DNA from: Pantoea agglomerans
Lineage (GTDB): Bacteria > Pseudomonadota > Gammaproteobacteria > Enterobacterales > Enterobacteriaceae
Direction: 5' to 3'
Length of the DNA: 64,000 bases
Assembly (NCBI RefSeq): GCF_021397715.1
Contig: NZ_CP090207.1
Location: 1,054,001-1,118,000 of the forward strand
Below are positions 20,674 through 28,271 of the stretch, in pieces (the stretch's first letter is position 1; each line of letters starts with the position of its first letter). A program made the position numbers and the translations under genes. The notes under the pieces were generated by a model, which saw only the letters and a list, made by a program, of their open reading frames with translations, made no database searches and was not told where the DNA came from.

Positions 20674-21456
20674 TTACATCATTTGTACCGCGGCAATCGC
20701 GCACATATCTTCGTATCCACCGCCAATGCGTAAACCGCGCACCGGACAGGCATCCAGGTAATCAATACCCACAGCAAGTTTAAGATGTTGATCAGGTATA
20801 CGGGTATTGTTGGTAATGTCAAAGCAGTGCCAGCGGTCTTCCACCCAAACTTCGGCCCAGGCATGGGTCGCGACATGTGCAGAATCTTTGCTGTGCAGGT
20901 AACCGCTGACGTAGCGTGCCGGTATATTCAGGCTACGGCAGCAGCTCAGAAAGACATGAGTATGATCCTGGCACACTCCACTACCGGCGGCGAAAGCCTC
21001 AGCGGCACTGTCGGTCACAAGGGTAGAGCCAGGGGTGTAAGGCATCCTGAGCAGCAGGTCTCCCATCAGGTTTTCCAGGGTGGTCAGAATCGCCTGGGGT
21101 TGGTAATAGCGCAGGGCAAAAGCCTGAATCGCCGCATCGGGCTGGGTCAGCGGACTGTGGCGCAGGAAAACTAGCGGCGACAGATGCCCCTGAGCCTGAT
21201 CTTCAATGCCGTGTTCAATCTCCACCACGCCATGTGCCTGAATGGTGATGGACTCATGCGGTTCATCGAGTGTCAGCACATGCATGATGTTGCCGAAGGC
21301 ATCAGTGGTGCAAACCGCCTTATCCGGTAAGGTCAGTTCCCAGGATAGTATGCGTTGATGAGACGATTCCTGAGGCGTCAGCCGCAGGTACTGGATACTG
21401 CGTTGCACCGCCTGGTCGTAGCGATAATGCGTGTTGTGCTCAATGCTAAGTTTCAT
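20674..21456 (-). CDS. Transglutaminase-like protein of the Anbu operon
   Basis: A 260-residue transglutaminase-fold protein. The catalytic triad is visible: Cys162 in GSGVCQDHTH, His198 in THAWAEVW and Asp213 in FDITNN. An N-terminal beta domain (MKLSIEHNTHYRYDQAVQRSIQ, the transglutaminase N-domain) precedes it. In this family the fold may hydrolyse or form isopeptide bonds; the substrate is unknown. It overlaps the upstream alpha-E gene by 4 bp (ATGA type) and sits 79 bp before anbu. Confidence 0.92.
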   Translation of the reverse strand: MKLSIEHNTHYRYDQAVQRSIQYLRLTPQESSHQRILSWELTLPDKAVCTTDAFGNIMHVLTLDEPHESITIQAHGVVEIEHGIEDQAQGHLSPLVFLRHSPLTQPDAAIQAFALRYYQPQAILTTLENLMGDLLLRMPYTPGSTLVTDSAAEAFAAGSGVCQDHTHVFLSCCRSLNIPARYVSGYLHSKDSAHVATHAWAEVWVEDRWHCFDITNNTRIPDQHLKLAVGIDYLDACPVRGLRIGGGYEDMCAIAAVQMM

Positions 21457-22379
21457 TGCGCCTCCAGATAAGTGTGATGAATACTTTCGGCGATCTCGTT
21501 TAACTGGGTGAGAAAGGCTTCCAGCCAGTTGTTCAGCCCGATTCTGCTGAGGTCTTTCATGGAACTGAAGCGCAGCTCAGCGTGCAGGATGTGCGCCAGG
21601 CGGCGTGGCTGGTTTGCACGGCCACCTATCAGCTCCAGTTGCTGAACCATATCGTTGATACACGCCAGCAACGAACGCGGCAGCTCGTTGCGCAGGATCA
21701 TCAGTTCGGCGATGGTCTCCCGGCTCAGCGGCTGCTTATAAATACTATGGTAGGCTTCGCGCGCGCTTACCGCCTGCAGCAGTGTGTCCATGCGGTAATA
21801 TTCGCGCACCGGATCGTCATCAATATCCATCAGTCTGTTTTTCACCTCCAGCAGACGGGCAGTGCCATCAGCCCGTTCCAGCAACGTCCCGAGACGAATA
21901 AAGTGCATCGCGTCACTGCGGAGCAGGGTACCGAACATGGCACCACGGAACAGATGAGATCGCTCTTTCACCCAGTCAAAGAAGGCATCGGCACCGTCTG
22001 AGCCTATGCCCTGACGGCGTATCGATTTCATCGCGATCCAGGTGGCATTGATACATTCCCAGACTTCGGATGACAGGCTGCCACGTACCGCATGCGCGTT
22101 GTTCCAGCCCATCTGCAGACAACTAAAAATGCTGCTGTAATTCCGGCTATCCAGGGCGAAAAAACTGACCAGATTGGGCATCGTCAGTGTCAGGTTGGTC
22201 TCAGCATACAGCTCGCTGGTGCTGGTCAGGTTGAGCGGTACCAGCAGATCATGATTACCCCCATTGCGGATTGGCATCATCGACAGCTTGTTGGTGACAT
22301 CCAGTACCCTGGCGATATTTTCTGCCCGCTCCAGATAGCGGGCCATCCAATAGAGTTCACTGGCTGTCCGGCTCAGCAT
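21453..22379 (-). CDS. Alpha-E domain protein (DUF403)
   Basis: A 308-residue, mainly helical protein of the alpha-E (DUF403) family. The start MLSRTASELYWMARYLERAENIARVLD is the family hallmark. No catalytic residues are known. It always occurs next to circularly permuted ATP-grasp and transglutaminase-like proteins, so a role in a peptide-ligation or isopeptide pathway is inferred. It overlaps both neighbours (7 and 4 bp), indicating coupling. Confidence 0.92.
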   Translation of the reverse strand: MLSRTASELYWMARYLERAENIARVLDVTNKLSMMPIRNGGNHDLLVPLNLTSTSELYAETNLTLTMPNLVSFFALDSRNYSSIFSCLQMGWNNAHAVRGSLSSEVWECINATWIAMKSIRRQGIGSDGADAFFDWVKERSHLFRGAMFGTLLRSDAMHFIRLGTLLERADGTARLLEVKNRLMDIDDDPVREYYRMDTLLQAVSAREAYHSIYKQPLSRETIAELMILRNELPRSLLACINDMVQQLELIGGRANQPRRLAHILHAELRFSSMKDLSRIGLNNWLEAFLTQLNEIAESIHHTYLEAQ

Positions 22380-23809
22380 ATATCATCCTCCAGTACCCAG
22401 GTGTCCTTGGTTCCGCCGCCCTGTGACGAATTGACGACCAGCGAACCTTCCGTCAACGCTACGCGGGTAAGGCCGCCGGGCACCAGTCGAATCTCCGCAC
22501 CACTCAGCGCAAAGGGGCGGAGATCGATATGACGTGGGGCCAGGCCGTCGTTGACAAAAGTGGGACAGGTGGACAACGCCAGCGTGTTTTGCGCGATATA
22601 ATTCTGCGGACGAGCCAGCAACAGGTCACGGAAGTGGGCGAGCTCAGCTTTGTTCGCGGCGGGTCCAATCAACATGCCGTAACCGCCAGCACCGTGAACC
22701 TCTTTCACGACCATTTTTTCGAGGTTGGCCAGCACATACGACAGCTCATTTTTATGTCTGCACTGCCAGGTTGGCACGTTATTGAGGATCGGTTCTTCCT
22801 GCAGATAAAAGCGCACCATATCCGGTACGTAGGGATAGATTGATTTGTCATCAGCTACGCCAGTGCCGATGGCGTTGGCCAGGACGACATTGCCAGCCCG
22901 GTAAACCGACAGCAGTCCCGGTACGCCGAGCATGGAGTCCGGGCGGAATGCCAGCGGATCGAGGAAGGCATCATCAACCCGACGATAGATGACATGTATT
23001 CTGCATGGCCCGGCAGTCGTGCGCATAAACAGCATGCCATCCTTAACGAACAGATCGGCGCTTTCAACCAGCTCAACGCCCATCTGCTGGGCCAGGAAGC
23101 TGTGTTCGAAGTAAGCGCTGTTAAAGCGGCCTGGGGTCAATACCACCACGGTGGGATCGTTAATGGGTGAGCTTTCGCGAAGCGTTTGTAGCAGATGCGA
23201 CGGATAGCGTTCTACGGGAGCAATACGTTGCTGAGCAAAGAGTTCCGGATAGAGCCGCATCATCATTTTACGGTTTTCCAGCATATAGGAGACGCCGGAG
23301 GGGGTACGCAGGTTATCTTCCAGGACGTAATATTCGCCATCACTGTTGCGCACCATATCTACGCCAACAATATGCGCATAGATATCACGGTGGATATCAA
23401 CACCTTGCATACAGGGTTGATACTGTTCGTTAGCCAGAACCTGTTCTGCCGGAATGATTCCCGCCTTCAGAATATGTTGTTCATGGTAGATATCGTAGAG
23501 GAAGGCGTTGAGTGCCTGCACACGCTGGCGAATGCCGGCATCGAGCATGGCCCATTCGGCGGCCGGTATAATACGTGGCACGCTGTCGAACGGGATCAAC
23601 CGTTCAGCACCATTATCGTCATCGTAGACATTGAAGGTAATACCTACCCGGTGAAACAGGAGGGCGGCTTCTTCCCGCTTGCGCTGTACAGCCTGATGAT
23701 CAGCCTGTTGCAGCCATTGCCAGTAGGCGGCGTAGTGGTCACGGTGCTCACCTTCAGCCAGAAGCATCTCATCAAAAAAGGGTGAAGCGGAGAGATTGAT
23801 ATTCAGCAT
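22373..23809 (-). CDS. Circularly permuted ATP-grasp type 2 protein
   Basis: A 478-residue ATP-grasp protein of the circularly permuted type 2 (DUF404/DUF407) family. Landmarks are GVDMVRNSDGEYYVLEDNLRTPSGVSYMLENR (acidic metal-binding loop), the VVVLTPGRFNSAYFEH segment and the C-terminal SSQGGGTKDTWVL. It probably activates a carboxylate with ATP for amide ligation (family inference). The ATG at 23809 gives the conserved MLNINLSASPFFDEML start; the frame upstream is not conserved. It is the first gene of the Anbu operon. Confidence 0.92.
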   Translation of the reverse strand: MLNINLSASPFFDEMLLAEGEHRDHYAAYWQWLQQADHQAVQRKREEAALLFHRVGITFNVYDDDNGAERLIPFDSVPRIIPAAEWAMLDAGIRQRVQALNAFLYDIYHEQHILKAGIIPAEQVLANEQYQPCMQGVDIHRDIYAHIVGVDMVRNSDGEYYVLEDNLRTPSGVSYMLENRKMMMRLYPELFAQQRIAPVERYPSHLLQTLRESSPINDPTVVVLTPGRFNSAYFEHSFLAQQMGVELVESADLFVKDGMLFMRTTAGPCRIHVIYRRVDDAFLDPLAFRPDSMLGVPGLLSVYRAGNVVLANAIGTGVADDKSIYPYVPDMVRFYLQEEPILNNVPTWQCRHKNELSYVLANLEKMVVKEVHGAGGYGMLIGPAANKAELAHFRDLLLARPQNYIAQNTLALSTCPTFVNDGLAPRHIDLRPFALSGAEIRLVPGGLTRVALTEGSLVVNSSQGGGTKDTWVLEDDIC

Positions 23810-23970
23810 CGTCACCTCGCAGACGTTAAAGGCTGTCAATCTACTCAAGCATAAAGTGTGCCAGCATCTGAAGAAGCGAAACGGTGCAAAGCGGTAATGT
23901 TGCAACGTCCAATGCCCTTTTTTGGTGCAGGCTCAGCGCGGGAGTGTCTTAATATGGCGCTTAGTGTGCC

Positions 23971-24255
23971 GTGGTGGAGAAAAACCACCTCCGCCATAAC
24001 GATTCCGATCTGAGCTGGATCCCCGCGGAATCGATCAAACCTATCGAAGTGGTGCGCGGGCTAATGTCGTCCTTATACGGCTCCGATGCGCTGGGCGGAT
24101 ACTCCATCTGGAATACAGGCGAGTCGTATAAGGTGAATAAAACGGTAAAGATCCGCCCAGGGGTGCTGAATCTGACTGATAAAAATCTCAACCGTGACGA
24201 CTATAGCGATAACGAAGATGGCAGCAGGTATGTCGCTGCGGTTGATGATAGTTTC
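23971..24255 (+). pseudogene. Internally deleted TonB-dependent receptor remnant (CirA/FepA-like)
   Basis: The frame reads [20 protein letters not shown], then [17 protein letters not shown], which is the end of a TonB-dependent receptor plug domain. It then jumps at about 24095-24105 directly to a barrel C-terminus: [44 protein letters not shown]. The intact proteins are about 650 residues, so roughly 500 residues are missing in frame, as is the N-terminus. The usual final aromatic and stop are also altered, so the frame runs on to 24390. No promoter or ribosome-binding site precedes it. Confidence 0.8.
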
Positions 24256-24271
24256 TGGCGTAAGATTCTGA

Positions 24272-24299
24272 CCGGGACGGTTGAGGTCCCGGCTGTTTT
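24272..24299 (+). terminator. Hairpin after the receptor remnant
   Basis: CCGGGAC (24272-24278) and GTCCCGG (24286-24292) form a 7-bp stem with a 7-nt loop, followed by CTGTTTT. It is likely the terminator of the former receptor gene. Confidence 0.6.
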
Positions 24300-24390
24300 C
24301 TGTGTCCGCAGTCTGACTGACGGGATATTTTCAATGGCACTGCACGTCGTCGGGGAAGCTGTTTTACGAGCTTTATTCACTACCCGATAA

Positions 24391-25665
24391 TCAGTGCGAA
24401 AGATTATTTTGCGCGTGCAGGAATCGCGTACGCCAGGGCTTGAGCACCCATAACGCCAGACCCGCGGTGATAAAGTCGAAGGTAATAGCGCAGCCAAAGA
24501 CCAGGTGCCAGTTATGGGTGTGCTGATACATTAGTGCCGCCAGCGGACCGCCAAAGATTGCGCCGATACCCTGTGAGATATACAACCAACCATAGTTCGC
24601 TGAAGCATTTTCACTGCCAAAGGTGTCGGTCAGTGTGGATGGGAACAGCGAGAAGATTTCACCCCAGCCAAAGAACACTACGCCTGAAAGCAGTACGAAT
24701 AGCAACGGATCTTCGCGGCAGGCAAGCCACAGCGTCATCGCAACACCTTCCAACGCGAAGGCAACAAACATGGTATTTTCGCGGCCGTAGCGGTCAGAAA
24801 TAAAACCAAACAGTGGGCGTGTTAAACCGTTCGTGAAACGGTCGATAGTCAGCGCCAGGGGCAGCGCGGCCATACCGAAAATTACCGCCTTGCTGATGCC
24901 GAAGTCTTCGGCAAAAATTGCCATCTGCGAGGTCACCATCAGTCCCGATGTCGACATCATGGTCATCATGATGAACATCAGCCAGAACAGTGGCTGGCGC
25001 AGCATTTCTCCGGAGCTGAACTGGCGCTGGTCCGGCACGGGCGACGGTATTTTGTTGACCGACATCGTCATGCTGGTTTCAGGCAGTCTCAGGCTTTGAC
25101 TGGCGAGAAAACCCACGGTGGCAAAGAGCAGGCCAAATAGGGTCATTGTCTGTTCCAGCCCGTAGCTGTTTAGAGAAATGGAAATCGGGAAGGTGGTAAA
25201 AATTGCCCCCATGCCGTAGCCCGCCGCCACGGTTCCGGCGGCAAAACCGCGCTGCTGTGGAAACCACTTCATTACCAGTCCCACCACGCCGATATAAACA
25301 ATACCCGTACCCAGTCCGCCAAGGCAGCCATAGACCAGATACAGTGAAGTCAGGCTGTTGACCCGGGCGGCGATTACCCAGCTAAATCCCGCCATTAGTG
25401 TACCGATAGAGATCAGCAGGCGTGGACCAAAACGCTCTACCAGCCGACCCTGGAAGGGTGAGAAGAAGGTCTGCAAAATAATCAGCAGCGAGAACGTTAC
25501 CTGTAGTTCCGCCAGTCCGACGCCGAGTTTGGCAATCATAGGTTTGGTTAACAGCGTCCAGACATACTGCGGGCTGGAAATTGACGCCATGCAAAGTAAT
25601 CCAAGCAGAAACTGTACCCACTTGCTGTTTTTCGCTATTACCACCGGTTCGCTCATCAAGGCCAT
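24391..25665 (-). CDS. MFS transporter, oxalate/formate antiporter (OFA) family
   Basis: A 424-residue carrier with about 12 membrane helices. The second-helix loop GRLVERFGPR and the helix 4-5 segment GLGTGIVYIGVVGLVMKWFPQQRGFAAG are typical of the OFA family (OxlT-like, including YhjX-type carriers). The cytoplasmic loop FGFISDRYGREN is the mirrored MFS motif A. The substrate is probably a monocarboxylate or dicarboxylate; it cannot be told from sequence. It is alone, facing away from the ssrA island. Confidence 0.87.
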   Translation of the reverse strand: MALMSEPVVIAKNSKWVQFLLGLLCMASISSPQYVWTLLTKPMIAKLGVGLAELQVTFSLLIILQTFFSPFQGRLVERFGPRLLISIGTLMAGFSWVIAARVNSLTSLYLVYGCLGGLGTGIVYIGVVGLVMKWFPQQRGFAAGTVAAGYGMGAIFTTFPISISLNSYGLEQTMTLFGLLFATVGFLASQSLRLPETSMTMSVNKIPSPVPDQRQFSSGEMLRQPLFWLMFIMMTMMSTSGLMVTSQMAIFAEDFGISKAVIFGMAALPLALTIDRFTNGLTRPLFGFISDRYGRENTMFVAFALEGVAMTLWLACREDPLLFVLLSGVVFFGWGEIFSLFPSTLTDTFGSENASANYGWLYISQGIGAIFGGPLAALMYQHTHNWHLVFGCAITFDFITAGLALWVLKPWRTRFLHAQNNLSH

Positions 25666-26030
25666 TATCTGTCTCCAAAATTACGCTTTGCTCTGCTTAA
25701 CCACTTTTTTGTCGCATTACCTGCTAATGCTCAATCCCCGGAACCTTCATCCCGATACGCAGATGTAGACGTAAAGCCATTAGCAGGATGTGTGCCAGTT
25801 TGAAAAAGCCATTAAATTCAATTGGTAATGGAATGATTAGGGAAGTGAATGTTATGGAGTGCAAAAAATCAGTGCGCTGAGATGGTGCGTAGGAGAGGGT
25901 TGATTGCCAGAAAAGCCATCCGGTACCTTTTGATTTCCAGGATGATGCACTAATTGATTTCCGAGATGATGCACTAAAGACGTTTATCGAAAAAGTTGAC
26001 CAGTTGCCTGAAATTCCCGGATTGGGGGTA
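25666..26030. other. Region between the OFA carrier and the island edge
   Basis: About 365 bp without a credible gene. It holds the carrier promoter and a 24-bp imperfect tandem duplication (25930-25977). A short open frame crosses the duplication and ends in the ssrA-flank repeat, but it has no start codon and no ribosome-binding site. Confidence 0.4.
25930..25977 (+). repeat. 24-bp tandem duplication beside the island edge
   Basis: Two head-to-tail copies of a 24-bp unit, TTGATTTCC(AG/GA)GATGATGCACTAA, at 25930-25953 and 25954-25977. They differ at only two adjacent positions. The repeat lies 53 bp outside the left ssrA-flank repeat. Confidence 0.8.
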
Positions 26031-26120
26031 CAAAAAAGCCCGCAAGGCTTGTGCCGTGCGGGCTTTCAGGACTTCGATTAAGGTTCTGGTAACCATCAAC
26101 CAGGAATTTTGGGCTGGCGG
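26031..26120 (+). repeat. Left island boundary repeat (duplicate of the ssrA 3' flank)
   Basis: These 90 bases align with 31267-31360 at 82 identical positions and one 4-base gap. The copy contains a complete intrinsic terminator for the minus strand (GAAAGCCCGC, GCGGGCTTTTTTG), a shared AACCATCAACCA segment, and a degraded 3' end of tmRNA (TTTTGG-GCTGGCGG lacks four acceptor-stem bases). It is interpreted as the attachment-site duplicate formed when the element integrated at ssrA. Confidence 0.85.
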
Positions 26121-26180
26121 AATCTGAATAGACTGCGCAGGTTCATGTAAAATTGAGGTTTTATCTGATTCAACTTTGTT

Positions 26181-26201
26181 CCGTGTACCTAACCGTGTAC
26201 C
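26181..26201 (+). repeat. Paired CCGTGTACC direct repeats in the island
   Basis: CCGTGTACC occurs at 26181-26189 and 26193-26201, 12 bp apart start to start. Such short direct repeats near an attachment site could be integrase arm-type sites; this is a guess. Confidence 0.35.
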
Positions 26202-26541
26202 AATTATAGGATCTCATACTCCGGAACGGCTTTGCTAGGATAACTAACAGTCAGCCTAAAATCTGAATAAAATGATTTTGAGAAAAAGTGTTCACACTGT
26301 TCACTTTTGTTTTTTATTGATTAAATTCATTGGGTTAAGTGGTTTATGGTTTGAAGCGGGATGTACACTAGTGTGCACTAAGGGTGATCACCTTAGCCAA
26401 GATGATTAAAAGCGTCCTAAGCCACTATGCGCAATGTGAAGTTATTAGCCGCTGCTGTTGTCAATAGCCCGCTTTTGGCAATAGCAGAAGTTTGGAGTGA
26501 CCTAGGGCGGATTAGGATGTTAGTTTAAAGGAGGAATGATA

Positions 26542-26592
26542 ATGTTTAAAAGCATCGACAGCTTCTTATATTTTTCGCAGCTCATTAGGTGA
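26542..26592 (+). CDS. 16-codon upstream ORF before the unknown island gene
   Basis: MFKSIDSFLYFSQLIR then TGA, behind a near-perfect ribosome-binding site (AAAGGAGGAATGAT). An in-frame ATG two codons upstream is an alternative start. Its last codons and stop (AGGTGA, 26587-26592) form the ribosome-binding site of the next gene at 26602, 9 bases away. That geometry suggests translational coupling or a leader peptide. Confidence 0.5.
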   Translation: MFKSIDSFLYFSQLIR

Positions 26593-26601
26593 CATTCCTC
26601 T

Positions 26602-28017
26602 ATGACTCCAATTCCTTCTAATCTTTTCGAAGTATATGCCTTATCGCTGCCCAGAGGTTTAGGATTTGGTGATGACCCTCCTGTAAATGCATGGGAGAGT
26701 AGTGATCGGATAACACTTTGTGCATTAACTCGTAACTGTCATAGTGGTAAGCATGGCATTCTTATAATGAGGCGTCGTGAAGATGATGTATGGACGGTAC
26801 TGCGCAGGGAAACAAATTCCTTTAGTGAAGAAAACGCATTGGCAATAATTGGTAACGCGTGCAATGAATTCGCAGGTCGCGTTCCGTTGCCCCCGGGATC
26901 TAGACGACGTACACCTCTATGGGATACCAAAGGCGCGCAACCAAGTGGCATATTCAAAATGCTTGGACACCCCTCAAGAGCTCCTGGGGCATGGATGCTA
27001 AACCAACTATATCTGGCAATGCCTAATCCAGATTCTCACTGGGCAAGAGAGTGTCAGGGCGATAGTTTCCACACACGGATTTGGGAAGCCATGCTTCTAG
27101 CTAGTTTCCGCGAACAGGGTATGTTGGTAACTCAAGACCATGATTCTCCTGATTTCTATGTGGCAAATAGAGCAGGGGAAGAAGCCTGGGTAGAAGCCGT
27201 AACAGTTAATCCACCAGAGCGTTACGACCATGCCACGGCTGGACGCGACAAAGTTCCCGCAGATCTTAAAGAAAGAGTTTCAGGAATTGCCGCTGAACGC
27301 TACGCTCGGACCTTACGAAATAAATTGCGTAAAAATTATACTAGCTTGAAGCATGTCCAAGGCAAACCATTTGCTATTGCAGTAGCAGATTTTCACGCTC
27401 CAGGTTCAATGATGTGGAGTCGTGAGGCTCTCATGACCTACCTCTATGGATTTTATGGCAGAGAGAAAGAAAAAGATGGAAAGATTGTGGCTGTGCTCGA
27501 AATTATCGAATTCCTTTCGAGCGATCCGAATATACGTGCTGGCTTATTTATGTCGCGTGAAAACATAGAGCTTTCGGCGGTCATTTTTTCGAACGCAGCT
27601 ACTTTATCCAAACTGAGCAGAGTACCTGTTTCCTCCGGAGTTTTAATTGATGGGTATCGCTATGTGAGAATTGGTAAATTCGCTGATGACTCTCCCGGTG
27701 CTGTGCGTGCTATTCCTTTTATTATGGACGTAACCAGCAACGAGTATCGTTCTTTGTGGAAGCCTTATAATCATGAGCCATGGACTGCGGAGATTGAAAT
27801 ATTTCATAACCCGAACGCGAAACATCCTCTGAGTACTGCGATATTTCCAGAGGCGACACATTGGATTCCAGAGAATGGCGAGATAGTTTGCAAACGTTAT
27901 TATAAGTACAGCATACTTAGTAGCCAAACTCAGATACAACTTTCTCACACGCTCCTACCCTCGTTAGAGAGTTTCCTTGCTCAAGACATTAATGACGCTG
28001 ACGATAAAATGAATTGA
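26602..28017 (+). CDS. Island protein of unknown function, possible PD-(D/E)xK-like nuclease
   Basis: A 471-residue soluble protein that I do not recognise by name. Residues 155-200 have the spacing of a restriction-like core: Glu162 in RIWEAMLLASFREQG, Asp184 in SPDF, and Glu198 in WVEAV. However, the usual lysine is replaced (Glu-Ala-Val), so the site may be divergent or inactive. The C-terminal half has no motif I can name. AT-rich codon use marks it as acquired. It converges on the OLD nuclease 250 bp away. A defence or phage-interference role is plausible from context only. Confidence 0.72.
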   Translation: MTPIPSNLFEVYALSLPRGLGFGDDPPVNAWESSDRITLCALTRNCHSGKHGILIMRRREDDVWTVLRRETNSFSEENALAIIGNACNEFAGRVPLPPGSRRRTPLWDTKGAQPSGIFKMLGHPSRAPGAWMLNQLYLAMPNPDSHWARECQGDSFHTRIWEAMLLASFREQGMLVTQDHDSPDFYVANRAGEEAWVEAVTVNPPERYDHATAGRDKVPADLKERVSGIAAERYARTLRNKLRKNYTSLKHVQGKPFAIAVADFHAPGSMMWSREALMTYLYGFYGREKEKDGKIVAVLEIIEFLSSDPNIRAGLFMSRENIELSAVIFSNAATLSKLSRVPVSSGVLIDGYRYVRIGKFADDSPGAVRAIPFIMDVTSNEYRSLWKPYNHEPWTAEIEIFHNPNAKHPLSTAIFPEATHWIPENGEIVCKRYYKYSILSSQTQIQLSHTLLPSLESFLAQDINDADDKMN

Positions 28018-28032
28018 TTTTATTCTGCTATG

Positions 28033-28221
28033 TCAGCCTAAAGTCGTTATATGAAAATATCCATTTCTGACTTCTTTTTCATCAGTGCAATTTATTATGT
28101 ATACTGATAGCATTAGATGAGAAACATCATTGACCTTTTCCCATTTTTCATAAAGAAAGTTCTTAGCAATGTCCGCATATCGCTCATAGCAAACTCTGCC
28201 TAAGCGCACAGGCTGTTCCAT
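28033..28221 (-). CDS. Small hypothetical protein downstream of the OLD nuclease
   Basis: A 62-codon ORF, MEQPVRLGRVCYERYADIAK at its start, 50 bp after the OLD-family stop and on the same strand. An AAGG about 11 bases ahead of the ATG is a weak ribosome-binding site. The composition is protein-like (charged helical start, then hydrophobic VSHLMLSVYIINC). It could be a real third island gene, a fragment of one, or chance. Confidence 0.35.
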   Translation of the reverse strand: MEQPVRLGRVCYERYADIAKNFLYEKWEKVNDVSHLMLSVYIINCTDEKEVRNGYFHITTLG

Positions 28222-28271
28222 GCGATTAGCGGACCTTGACGTAAAAATTTAGTTGTCGCTTCCTTAATAAA

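Noticed and set aside
24201..24497. 98-codon ORF antisense to the receptor remnant (-)
   Set aside because: Overlaps the terminator and the carrier gene end, with no ribosome-binding site and no family.
26362..26378. Near-palindrome around TGTACACTAGTGTGCA in the island as an operator
   Set aside because: One mismatch per half and no regulator gene nearby; too little to call a binding site.
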